A DNA stretch of 29,744 nt from Verrucomicrobiota bacterium (GTDB lineage: Bacteria; Verrucomicrobiota; Verrucomicrobiia; Opitutales; Opitutaceae). This document shows, in pieces, positions 22,329-29,744 of this stretch (its first letter is position 1; every line of letters starts with the position of its first letter). Location of the stretch: NCBI GenBank assembly GCA_023446735.1, contig JAEXPQ010000146.1, positions 1 through 29,744 of the forward strand, read 5' to 3'. Under the pieces are notes generated by a model. The model ran no database searches. It was not told the origin of the DNA and saw nothing but the letters and a program-made list of their open reading frames with translations. A program made the position numbers and the translations under genes.

Positions 22329-23633
22329 CTATCTTCCGTCTGATCCGTGCTGGAAGGCGGGCGCAGCGGCGACCGGCACCGGAAACGTCAGAACGATGGT
22401 CGTCCCCTGCCCCGACGTGCTTTCGGCCCAAACCCGTCCGCCGTGCAGCTGGACGATGTGTTTGACGATGCTCAGTCCCAAGCCGGTGCCGCCAGTCTCG
22501 CGGGAGCGGCCTTTGTCGACGCGATAGAAACGTTCGAAGATGTGCGGCAGATCCTTGGCCGGAATGCCGGGACCGTTGTCGACGATGCGGATCTCGAGCT
22601 CCTGGCCGAGAAGCGCCGCGCGAATCGCGATGAACGATTGGGCGGGCGTGTACTTGAGCGCGTTGTCGAGAAGGTTGTCGAAGACTTGGCGAAGGCGAAC
22701 GGGGTCGGTGGCGATCGCGGGCAACTCGGGCGCGAGGTGGAGGTCGATCCGGTGCCCGGAATTATCGGCCCGTTGGCGATAATCGTCGGCCAGTTCGCGT
22801 AGTAGGCGCGTGAGGTCCGTCGGCTCGAGCCTCAGTCCTGGATTACGCGATTCGAGCCGCGACAGGGTGAGAAGGTCTTCCAGGATCAGGTGCAGGCGAT
22901 CCGTGTGCCGCTGGATGGTGCGCAAAAACCGGTCACGGTCGCCCTCGGGGATCTCACGGTGACCGTCGACCAAGGTCTCGACGAAGCCCTTGATCACGCT
23001 CAGCGGAGTCCGGAGCTCGTGGGAGACGTTGGCAACGAACTCCTTGCGCATGGATTCGAGGCGCCGTTGCCGCGTGACTTCATGCAACACACAGAGCACC
23101 CACCGGGCGCGGGTGCCGTCCCAAGCCGGAATCGCCGCACCGGTTGCTTCGACCCACAGGGAGCCGTTGTCGGTGGCGAACTCCAGCTCCACGCGATTGG
23201 CGGCAGTGCCGCGGCGGACTTCATCCAAGAAGAGCGAGAAGGCGCTGCCCTGGATGACCGATTCCACTCGCTGGCCGAGGACCGCGACCGCTTTCGGAAA
23301 AATCTCCGCTAAGGCTTTGTTGGCCAACAGGATATTGTTCTTTTCGTCGACGGCAAGAACGCCTTCGCGCAGGCTGCCGAGGGTCGCCTCCAACTGGTTG
23401 AGCTGCCCGCTGCGAGCCGTTTCGGCAGTGCGCAGGGCCGCGATCAGCTCGTTGGCGGCAGCGGCGGTCGAGCGCCAGGCGTCGCCCAAACCTCCCCCAC
23501 CCTCGTCCACCAAATACGGGGTGCGTTGGCGCAGGGCCTCACCCAGGTCGCGCTGGCGCCGTCGCGTGGTCCACAACACCCTCGACAGCAGGACGATGAC
23601 CGCTGCCTCGACGATGAGCAGCAGGAGCATCAT
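22329..23633 (-). CDS. phoR: PhoR-type sensor histidine kinase
   Basis: 434 residues. A single N-terminal membrane helix (about 1-20) with no large periplasmic domain, a linker, a PAS domain (about 85-190), then HisKA with the phosphorylated His in FVANVSHELRTPLSVIKG near residue 205 and a HATPase with DNLLDNALKYTP, DNGPGIP and GGTGLGLSIVKHIVQLHGG. This layout, and a partner of the PhoB type, match the phosphate-starvation kinase PhoR, although other PhoR-like kinases answer to other signals and no pst or phoU genes are nearby. Its ATG overlaps the phoB stop as ATGA, so the two are translationally coupled. Confidence 0.85.
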   Translation of the reverse strand: MMLLLLIVEAAVIVLLSRVLWTTRRRQRDLGEALRQRTPYLVDEGGGGLGDAWRSTAAAANELIAALRTAETARSGQLNQLEATLGSLREGVLAVDEKNNILLANKALAEIFPKAVAVLGQRVESVIQGSAFSLFLDEVRRGTAANRVELEFATDNGSLWVEATGAAIPAWDGTRARWVLCVLHEVTRQRRLESMRKEFVANVSHELRTPLSVIKGFVETLVDGHREIPEGDRDRFLRTIQRHTDRLHLILEDLLTLSRLESRNPGLRLEPTDLTRLLRELADDYRQRADNSGHRIDLHLAPELPAIATDPVRLRQVFDNLLDNALKYTPAQSFIAIRAALLGQELEIRIVDNGPGIPAKDLPHIFERFYRVDKGRSRETGGTGLGLSIVKHIVQLHGGRVWAESTSGQGTTIVLTFPVPVAAAPAFQHGSDGR

Positions 23634-24346
23634 GCCGGATTCTGCGGGTCGATCATTCGATACCCCACCCCGCGCAACGTCTCGATCAGGTCGGCCTGAT
23701 CGCCAAGTTTCTCGCGCAAGCGGCGGATGTGGGTGTCGACCGTGCGCGTTTCGATCTCCGTCTCGTAGTTCCAGACATTGAGGAGAAGGTGCTCGCGCGT
23801 CTGGACCCGGCCCTTGCGCTCCATCAGCAGGCGCAGCAGGCGAAACTCGGTCGCCGTGAGCTCGATCGGCGCGCCCCGCAGCGTCGCCGCATGTCGCTCG
23901 CTATCGAGCGCGATGGCTCCGATCTCCAGGCGTTTGGGTTGATCGTCAGCGCCCTCGGCGCCGGAAGCGCGGCGCAACAGGCCCTGAACCCTTAGGATCA
24001 ACTCCTTAACACTGAACGGTTTACAAATATAGTCATCCCCACCGACCTCCAATCCGAGCACTCGGTCAGCCTCTTCCGCCCGCGCCGTGAGGAAGACCAC
24101 CGGAATCGTCTTCGTCTTGGGGTCGGCGCGAAGCATCCGGCAGATCTGAATGCCACTGATCTCAGGCATCATCACATCCAGGATGACAAGATCGGGCTGA
24201 AAAGACCGGATGCGGGCGATGCTTTGGGTCGGGTTGTTGAGCGCCTCGACCGCGAAGCCTTTCGCACGCAGTTGGTAACTGACGAGCTCGGTCACATCGG
24301 GCTCGTCGTCGACGATGAGAATGCGTTTCGACCGTGTGTCGGCCAT
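23630..24346 (-). CDS. phoB: PhoB-type response regulator
   Basis: 238 residues. A receiver domain with ILIVDDEPDV, the phospho-accepting Asp in LVILDVMMPEISG, the switch Thr in VVFLTARAEEAD and Lys in ICKPFSVKEL, then an OmpR/PhoB winged helix ending in TRTVDTHIRRLREKLGD and GVGYRMIDP. It is the partner of the downstream kinase. The ATG at 24346 places the first beta strand about eight residues in, as usual; the longer frame above it covers a hairpin. The leader between mnmG and phoB is 99 bases long and holds that hairpin, so phoB may have its own promoter. I saw no convincing Pho box with 11-bp spacing. Confidence 0.88.
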   Translation of the reverse strand: MADTRSKRILIVDDEPDVTELVSYQLRAKGFAVEALNNPTQSIARIRSFQPDLVILDVMMPEISGIQICRMLRADPKTKTIPVVFLTARAEEADRVLGLEVGGDDYICKPFSVKELILRVQGLLRRASGAEGADDQPKRLEIGAIALDSERHAATLRGAPIELTATEFRLLRLLMERKGRVQTREHLLLNVWNYETEIETRTVDTHIRRLREKLGDQADLIETLRGVGYRMIDPQNPA

Positions 24347-24368
24347 GTGACGCAGGCTAGTTGCGGGA

Positions 24369-24394
24369 CCCGGGCTTTCCAGAGAAAACCCGGG
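24369..24394. terminator. Hairpin between mnmG and phoB
   Basis: CCCGGG at 24369-24374 pairs with 24389-24394, and after one mismatch TTT at 24376-24378 pairs with AAA at 24385-24387. It lies in the 99-base gap, 22 bases before the phoB ATG. No T-run follows on the minus strand, so a partial terminator or a leader structure for phoB are both possible. The direct repeat GTAAC, nine bases apart, stands upstream of it. Confidence 0.4.
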
Positions 24395-24445
24395 CGTCAC
24401 CGGATTGTTACTTGCGTTACCCCGGCGACACGAACGGAGGGCGCC

Positions 24446-26365
24446 TCACACGGGCAACACCGGCGCGGCGGTCGCCGGCGCCTCGCCGCCGCGCTCCCCT
24501 GCCCTGCCCGCCTCGATCAACACAAGCAGCACGCTCAGGTCCGCCGGGCTCACTCCGCTGATGCGGCTCGCCTGCCCCAGCGTGGCCGGCCGCACCTCCG
24601 TCAGCTTCAGCGCGCACTCCTTGCGTAGGCCGCGCACCGCCTTGAAGTCCAGGCCGGCGGGGATCTTCACCCGCTCCAGCCCGGAGAGTCGCTCGATGTT
24701 GCGTTGCTCCCGCTCCAGGTAACCGCGATAGCGCACCCGGTACAGCACCTCGTCGCGCACCGGCGCCGCCTCGGCCTGGAAACTCGCGGGCAACATCGAT
24801 TCCGACTCACTCCGGCGCACGTGGTCGCCCCAGCTCGACCCTTGGAAGCGTTCGGTCTCCAGGACCTGCAGCCAATGCCCTACCCGCTCGGCCTTGCGCT
24901 CGATTCGAGCCAAACGATCCGCGGGCACTACCCCCAACCGACGCAGGTGGGGCAGTAGCCGCAGTTCGGCGGACCCGTGATTGAGCAGCAGCCGATGCTC
25001 GGCGCGACTGGTAAACATCCGATAGGGCTCGTTCGTGCCCTTCGTGACAAGGTCGTCGATCAACACGCCGATATAGGCCTCATGCCGCCCGAGCACCAGT
25101 GGCTCGACGCCCCGGACCTTCAACGCGGCATTCACACCCGCCACCGCCCCCTGCCCCGCCGCCTCCTCGTAGCCCGAGGTACCGTTGATCTGGCCGGCAA
25201 AAAACAAGCCCTCCACCTTCCGCGACTCCAGACTCGGCCAAAGTTGGGTCGGCGGCGCAAAATCGTATTCCACCGCATAGGCCGGCCGGACCAGCTCCGC
25301 CCGCTCCAATCCCGGCAGGCTCCGCACCAGCTCCAGCTGCACCTCCAGTGGCATGCTCGTGGAGAGGCCGTTGATGTAGTACTCGTCGGTATGGCGCCCT
25401 TCCGGCTCGAGAAAGAGCAGATGGCGCGGTTTGTCGGCGAAACGCACGAACTTATCCTCGATGCTCGGACAGTACCGCGGCCCCACCCCCTCGATCTCGC
25501 CGGAGTACATGGCCGAGGTGTGGAGATTGCGCCGCACAATCTCGGCCGAACGATCGGTCGTGTAGGTCATCCAGCACGAGAGCTGGTCGGCGCCCGGTGC
25601 CCAGCCCAGGCGTTGATGCCCCCGGGAATGTTCCACGTGGAACAATTCGCCCGGCGCCCGGGTGTCGTGGAACGCGAACAGGGTCGGGCGCGCATCACCC
25701 TTCTGCTCCTCCATCCGGCCGAAATCGATGCTGCGGCCCAAAACGCGTGGCGGTGTGCCGGTTTTGAGCCGCCGGAGCTCGATTCCGGCCTCCTGCAGGC
25801 TGGCCGAAAGCGTACGGGCACTGAAATCGCCGAGGCGCCCGCCCTCGTTCTTGTTCCGCCCGATGTGGAGCAACCCGCGCAGGAACGTCCCCGTGGTCAC
25901 CACGACCGTCCGCCCCCGGAAATCGATTTCGAGGTTGGTCTGGCACCCGACCACTCGCCCGGCTTCGTAGACCAGGCCCGTGACGGTCGCTTGGAACACG
26001 AGCAGGTTCGGCTGCAGCTCGAGGGTCTGCTTCATCCGGAACTGGTAGGCCTTCTTGTCGCATTGCGCGCGAGGCGACTGTACCGCCGGCCCCTTGGACT
26101 CGTTGAGTAGGCGGAATTGAATGCCCGTGGCATCCGTGTTCATGGCCATCTCGCCGCCGAGGGCATCGATCTCGCGCACGATGTGGCCCTTGGCCTGGCC
26201 GCCGATCGCCGGGTTGCAGCTCATCTGGGCGATGGTGTCGAGATTGCCGGTGAGCAACAGGGTATCGACTCCAAGGCGCGCCGCGGCCAGGGCGGCCTCG
26301 CAACCGGCATGGCCGGCGCCGCACACGATCACATCGAAGACCTTGCCCTGGAAAACATACGCCAT
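24446..26365 (-). CDS. mnmG: tRNA uridine-5-carboxymethylaminomethyl modification enzyme MnmG
   Basis: 639 residues, normal for MnmG (GidA). With MnmE it installs carboxymethylaminomethyl at U34 of several tRNAs, using FAD, NADH and methylenetetrahydrofolate or glycine. The FAD-binding VCGAGHAGCEAALAAARLG is at the N-terminus, followed by MSCNPAIGGQAKGHIVREID, and later TGTFLRGLLHIGR, YCPSIEDKFVRF and GQINGTSGYEEAAGQG. The start at 26365 follows GGGGA with a 7-nt gap; the longer frame upstream is repeat DNA. It precedes phoB on the same strand, and its partner gene mnmE lies upstream, separated by about 320 bases of heptad repeats. Confidence 0.97.
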   Translation of the reverse strand: MAYVFQGKVFDVIVCGAGHAGCEAALAAARLGVDTLLLTGNLDTIAQMSCNPAIGGQAKGHIVREIDALGGEMAMNTDATGIQFRLLNESKGPAVQSPRAQCDKKAYQFRMKQTLELQPNLLVFQATVTGLVYEAGRVVGCQTNLEIDFRGRTVVVTTGTFLRGLLHIGRNKNEGGRLGDFSARTLSASLQEAGIELRRLKTGTPPRVLGRSIDFGRMEEQKGDARPTLFAFHDTRAPGELFHVEHSRGHQRLGWAPGADQLSCWMTYTTDRSAEIVRRNLHTSAMYSGEIEGVGPRYCPSIEDKFVRFADKPRHLLFLEPEGRHTDEYYINGLSTSMPLEVQLELVRSLPGLERAELVRPAYAVEYDFAPPTQLWPSLESRKVEGLFFAGQINGTSGYEEAAGQGAVAGVNAALKVRGVEPLVLGRHEAYIGVLIDDLVTKGTNEPYRMFTSRAEHRLLLNHGSAELRLLPHLRRLGVVPADRLARIERKAERVGHWLQVLETERFQGSSWGDHVRRSESESMLPASFQAEAAPVRDEVLYRVRYRGYLEREQRNIERLSGLERVKIPAGLDFKAVRGLRKECALKLTEVRPATLGQASRISGVSPADLSVLLVLIEAGRAGERGGEAPATAAPVLPV

Positions 26366-26407
26366 GGTGGATCCCCAGCGGAAACCCCGCAGCCACCAGA
26401 TGGCAAC

Positions 26408-26661
26408 GAAGGAAACAAAGCCGATCCGAACCGCAGAAAGTCGAAACCGCAAAGAACACAAAGGGGAGAACTTGGACCAGCCTCCGCGCTCACCCCACCA
26501 TTGCCCTCAGCGGAAACCGATCTGCTCGTTCCCCAGCAGGGCAGGGAACCTGCCAAACCTACCCCTCCAGGACGCAACAACCCCAAAGGATCGCCTCTTT
26601 GCGCCCTTTGCGTTCTTTGCGGTTAACACTCCGAATCCGTTCGACTGCTCCCTCACCGACC
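26408..26661. repeat. Inverted pair of heptad arrays between mnmE and mnmG
   Basis: The gap between the two genes has no coding sequence. A left array at about 26408-26474 runs in 7-bp steps (CCGCAAA, GAACACA), and a right array at about 26592-26661 does the same on the other strand (CTTTGCG, TTCTTTG). Their centres, 26445-26465 and 26604-26624, are inverted repeats with 20 of 21 matches, flanking about 138 bases of unrelated sequence. The right arm matches 182-203 at 21 of 22 positions. The layout resembles a small non-autonomous element with terminal inverted repeats, but I could not see a target duplication. Confidence 0.7.
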
Positions 26662-26686
26662 GCCGGTGGAGTAGGGGAGCAACGCG

Positions 26687-28054
26687 CTATTTGCCGATGC
26701 AGAAGCTCGCGAAGAGCTTGTCGAGGATCCGCTCGTGGTCCACGCGCCCGCCGATTCGCCCGAGCGCGTCCAGCGCCCCGCGCAGATCCGACGCCATCAA
26801 TTCGTCCGCCGCCACCGCCGCATCGCCGAGTTTGGCCTCCGCCTCCGCCAGACACTGCGTCGCCTCCGCGAGGTCGCCGGCGTGCCGGGCGTTCACGGCA
26901 ATCAGGTCGCCATCAAACGTAACTCGTTCTCTATCTATTAGTTCCGTTACAGCTTGCTCCAGCGCCTCGATGCCTTCGCCCGTCAAGGCCGACACCGCCA
27001 CGGCCGTGAAACCGGTCCAAGCGGCCGGCACCGCGCCGGGCGCGGCGAGGTCGGCCTTGTTCCACACCAGCACCGTGTTGGCGACCGTGAGTCGGTCGGC
27101 CACGGCGGCGGGCAGGGTGGGGCAGGGGCGGGTGGCGTCGAGCACCACGAGGAAGAGGTCGGCCTCGGCCGCGCGCTCCAGGGTGCGCGCGATGCCGCGC
27201 GCCTCCAGCGCCCCGGGCGCGGCGTTGAGCCCCGCCGTATCGACGAAACGGACCTTATGCGCACCGAGCACGCGCGTCTCCTCGAGGAAGTCGCGCGTCG
27301 TGCCCGGCTCCGGACTGACGAGCGCGCGCTCCCAGCCCACGAGGCGGTTGAGCAAGCTGCTCTTGCCGGCGTTGGGCTCGCCCACGAGCACGGTGCGCAC
27401 GCCGTCGCGCAGCAGCGCGCCGTAGTGCGCCGTGGCGAGCAGGCGGCCAAGCTCCGCGCGCAGGGCCGCCACCGCGCCGCGCAGCTGTGCGCGGTTCTCC
27501 GCGGGCAGATCCTCCTCGGGAAAATCGATATACGCCTCCACCTGCGCGACCACAGCGACCAGCCGCTCGATCGCCGCCGCGATGTGCCGGCCCAGCGCGC
27601 CGCGCAGTTGGCGGTTGGCGGCCTCGAGCGCGCGTTCGCTGCGCGCGTGGATGAGATCCATCACCGCCTCCGCCTGGCTGAGGTCCATCCGCCCGTGCAG
27701 AAACGCCCGCTTGGTGAACTCGCCCGGCTCGGCCAGCCGCGCCCCGCGGGCCACAAGGTCCTCCAGCACGCGCTCGGCGATGTATGGGCTGCCGTGGCAA
27801 CCGATCTCCAGCACATCCTCGCCCGTGTACGAGCCCGGCCCGGCGAAATAGGTGAACAGAACATCGTCCACGACCACACCTGCACGGTCGCGGTAGTCGC
27901 CATGGCGGGCCAAGCGGGGTGGGGGAACGCGCCCGAACATCTCCCGCGCCAGCCGCGCGCACTCCGCCCCCGAAACGCGCACCAGCGCCACCGCCGACTC
28001 CCCGGCGGGAGTGGCGAGCGCGACAATCGTGTCCTCGTGCGGCGGAACAGCCAT
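26687..28054 (-). CDS. mnmE: tRNA modification GTPase MnmE
   Basis: 455 residues, the standard length. N-terminal tetrahydrofolate-binding domain with DTIVALATPAGESAVALVRV and GSYTGEDVLEIGCHGSP, helical domain, and an inserted G domain with GEPNAGKSSLLNRL (G1), DTAGLN (G3) and NKAD (G4), ending in the invariant C-terminal FCIGK with its catalytic Cys. It is the partner of MnmG in U34 modification. The start at 28054 is supported by AAGGTGG just upstream; the extended frame to 28165 is Arg/Pro-rich and unconserved. It reads away from the membrane-protein gene at 28191, leaving a 136-base divergent promoter region with no obvious motif. Confidence 0.97.
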   Translation of the reverse strand: MAVPPHEDTIVALATPAGESAVALVRVSGAECARLAREMFGRVPPPRLARHGDYRDRAGVVVDDVLFTYFAGPGSYTGEDVLEIGCHGSPYIAERVLEDLVARGARLAEPGEFTKRAFLHGRMDLSQAEAVMDLIHARSERALEAANRQLRGALGRHIAAAIERLVAVVAQVEAYIDFPEEDLPAENRAQLRGAVAALRAELGRLLATAHYGALLRDGVRTVLVGEPNAGKSSLLNRLVGWERALVSPEPGTTRDFLEETRVLGAHKVRFVDTAGLNAAPGALEARGIARTLERAAEADLFLVVLDATRPCPTLPAAVADRLTVANTVLVWNKADLAAPGAVPAAWTGFTAVAVSALTGEGIEALEQAVTELIDRERVTFDGDLIAVNARHAGDLAEATQCLAEAEAKLGDAAVAADELMASDLRGALDALGRIGGRVDHERILDKLFASFCIGK

Positions 28055-28190
28055 CGCCGCCACCTTGCACGCGGTTCCGCCGGAGGCGAGAGGGGAAAGG
28101 CGTGCCCGGGCGCCCCCGGCCCCGCTCCCGAACCGCCCCCGCCGTGGGTTTCGGCTGGGCAGCACGGAAATCCCCCGCTTCCCTCACGCC

Positions 28191-28775
28191 ATGGATACGC
28201 TCGAAACCCGGCGCCTCGCCTTCATTCGCCGCAGCGGCGGTTTTCTCGCCTTTCCGCTCGCGGGCATCGTCGCGTGGACCGCGTTCGGGATCGCAAGTCT
28301 GCTCGTGTCGCCAACCACCGCAATTTATGTACTGCTGTTCGCCACCGGAGCGATCTTCCCGCTCGCGTTGGCCATCGCGGCCCTCACCGGCCAAGAGGTC
28401 TTTCAGAAGGGAAACCCTTTCGCCACCCTGATGGGCCAGTCGGTGCTGATGGTGAACCTACTCTGGGCGCTCCACTTCCTGCTCATCCTTCGCAAACCGG
28501 ACCTCGCCCCGCTTTCCCTCGCGCTCGGCCTCGGCCTGCACTGGATCGTGTTCGGCTGGATCATCCAATCTCCGCTCGGCTTGGTTCATGCGCTCATCCG
28601 TACCGCAGCCTGCACTGGTGCCTATCTCCACGGTGGGGACCATCGCTTCGCGGCCATCGCCGCCGCCGTTGTCGCGAGCTACGCGCTGACCGTGGTGCAA
28701 TTGCGGTCCTGGTCCCGCCGCAACGCCCGCAACTCCGCTTCCGGTGCCGTTCGCGCCAATCCCCAAACGCCGTAA
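28191..28775 (+). CDS. Putative membrane protein, DUF7010-like
   Basis: 194 residues. About five membrane helices: GGFLAFPLAGIVAWTAFGIA, a second with YVLLFATGAIFPLALAIAAL, then VLMVNLLWALHFLLIL, LALGLGLHWIVFGWIIQSPL and a last one around AAIAAAVVASYALTVVQL. The motif FQKGNPFATLMG after the second helix and the helix pattern recall a small uncharacterised family (DUF7010) known from many bacteria; this match is from memory and is moderate. The start at 28191 (MDTLETRRLAF) is preferred over an upstream one that would overlap mnmE. No function can be given. It may be a single-gene unit, divergent from mnmE and 88 bases before ureE. Confidence 0.7.
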   Translation: MDTLETRRLAFIRRSGGFLAFPLAGIVAWTAFGIASLLVSPTTAIYVLLFATGAIFPLALAIAALTGQEVFQKGNPFATLMGQSVLMVNLLWALHFLLILRKPDLAPLSLALGLGLHWIVFGWIIQSPLGLVHALIRTAACTGAYLHGGDHRFAAIAAAVVASYALTVVQLRSWSRRNARNSASGAVRANPQTP

Positions 28776-28863
28776 ACGCGCAACCGTTCTGGCCCGCGGC
28801 TTGCTTGAATAGAATTCATGCCTCCGCTCCCGCACGCAGGCCGCGGGGTGCTCATTTTCGTTC

Positions 28864-29355
28864 ATGCAACTAGTCCACGCCGCCATCACCGCGGACCCGG
28901 CCCTGCCGGAGATCGCCATCGCCGTCGAGCGCCGCCAGCTCGCGAAACGCCTCTGGCGCGCCGCCGCGGCCGACGGCGCCGAGTTCGGCTTCGAACTCGC
29001 CCGCCCGCTGGCGCACGGCGACGTGGTCTTCGCCAACCCGACCGCGCGCTACGTGATCCGCCAACTGCCCGAGCCGGTGCTGGAGATCCCGCTGCCGCCC
29101 GCGCCCGACGCCGCCGCGATCACCGGCTGGGCCGTGGGCAACCTGCATTTCCCCATCGAGGCGCAACCCGCGCGCCTGCTTGCGCCCGATGACACCGCGC
29201 TGCGCCAGTCGCTCGAGCGCATGGGCATCGCCTACCGCGCCATCGACGAGGTGTTCCGCCCGCACCGGCTCGCCGCCGGCGCCACGCCGCACAGCCACGC
29301 CGCCGGGCCAGAGGCGCATCCATTCGTCTTCAAACCGGCGACCCCGCGCGCATGA
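28864..29355 (+). CDS. ureE: Urease accessory protein UreE
   Basis: 163 residues. UreE is the nickel metallochaperone that supplies urease through UreG. The C-terminal ferredoxin-like part has GWAVGNLHFPIE, matching the conserved G-N-x-H-x-P nickel-site motif, with the His near residue 94, then an RxMGI-type helix (LERMGIAYRAIDEVF) and a short His-containing tail (PHSHAAGPEAHP) far less His-rich than in enterobacterial UreE. No Shine-Dalgarno precedes the ATG. The stop overlaps the ureF start as ATGA. No urease structural genes (ureA, B, C) are in the window; they may lie beyond its right end or elsewhere. Confidence 0.88.
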   Translation: MQLVHAAITADPALPEIAIAVERRQLAKRLWRAAAADGAEFGFELARPLAHGDVVFANPTARYVIRQLPEPVLEIPLPPAPDAAAITGWAVGNLHFPIEAQPARLLAPDDTALRQSLERMGIAYRAIDEVFRPHRLAAGATPHSHAAGPEAHPFVFKPATPRA

Positions 29356-29744
29356 GCGAGCCCGCCGCCAACGTCTCCACCGCGTGGATCGCGCGGCTGT
29401 TGCAAACGACTGACTCGTTCTACCCGACCGGCACCTACGCGCACTCGTTCGGCCTCGAAGGCCTCGTGCAGGCCGGCGCCGTGCGCGACCGCGCCACGCT
29501 GCGCGAATTCCTTCTCGCTCAGGCCGTGCCGCAACTCGGCCGCACCGAGCTGCCCATCGCCGCCCGCGCCTGGGATGCCGCCGGCGCGGTGCCCGATTGG
29601 GAAACGCTGCGCACGCTCTGCGAACTCGGCGCCGCGCTCCGCGGCACGCGCGAGCTGCGCGCCGCCTCGGCCGCCATCGGCGGGCAGCGCCTCGATTTCG
29701 CCGTCACGGTGCACGGCACCGGCGGACTCGCGGAGGAGTTCAAC
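29352..29744 (+). CDS. ureF: Urease accessory protein UreF (5' part, runs off the window)
   Basis: The first 131 residues are present. UreF, with UreD/H and UreG, forms the complex that loads nickel into apo-urease. The N-terminal block LLQTTDSFYPTGTYAHSFGL followed by EGLVQAGAV is a direct match to the conserved UreF opening (Q-x-x-D-S-x-x-P-x-G-x-x-x-H-S-x-G-x-E), and the all-helical pattern continues with LREFLLAQAVPQLGRTELPI. It overlaps ureE by four bases (ATGA), so the two are translationally coupled. The end of the sequence interrupts it; the missing part would be roughly another 90-100 residues. Confidence 0.93.
   Translation, partial: MSEPAANVSTAWIARLLQTTDSFYPTGTYAHSFGLEGLVQAGAVRDRATLREFLLAQAVPQLGRTELPIAARAWDAAGAVPDWETLRTLCELGAALRGTRELRAASAAIGGQRLDFAVTVHGTGGLAEEFN

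Overview
This is a GC-rich chromosomal segment with no phage, transposase, CRISPR or RNA gene that I could recognise. Gene content, the general lack of Shine-Dalgarno leaders, GYF_2/CD225-type small membrane proteins, an ORF6N gene and heptanucleotide-periodic intergenic DNA suggest a bacterium of the Verrucomicrobia, probably close to Opitutaceae. This assignment is an inference from protein style; no rRNA is present to confirm it.

Layout. 1-403: gene-free DNA with short repeats. 404-1987 (+): a truncated-looking winged-helix regulator, then rsgA. 2239-11031 (-): read in transcription order, a large PAS/GAF sensor with a PP2C phosphatase and a HATPase kinase, a STAS protein, a methyl-accepting chemotaxis protein, sixA, an RmlD-like reductase and an ORF6N protein. 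The first three are tightly coupled and look like a partner-switching signalling unit. 11257-14272: a gamma-glutamylcyclotransferase-like gene and a group of small membrane proteins (GYF_2-DUF4190, DUF2752, GYF_2-CD225, Tic20/DUF4870-like). 14581-21361 (-): a complete F1Fo-ATP synthase operon atpBEFHAGDC, with a short delta subunit and a proton-type c subunit. 21643-28054 (-): trmB, phoR, phoB, mnmG, mnmE, pairing tRNA modification (m7G46 and the U34 wobble) with a PhoB/PhoR two-component system. 28191-29744 (+): a membrane protein, then ureE and the start of ureF, which runs off the window.

The most unusual feature is not a gene. At least eight gene boundaries carry degenerate arrays with a strict 7-bp period, such as CACCGNN at 2198-2246, AATCNNN passing into CGCAATC at 3964-4068, and GANNNNN between atpD and atpC. 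They differ in sequence but share the period. They abut or overlap start and stop codons, sometimes form inverted pairs, and in one case encode the C-terminal third of a protein. They resemble the heptanucleotide STRR repeats described in cyanobacteria.

Other points worth a second look are two nested palindromes with the same core inside the ORF6N gene, a strong hairpin between atpE and atpF, a row of perfect hairpins after atpC, and pyrimidine-rich leaders in place of Shine-Dalgarno sequences in the atp operon.
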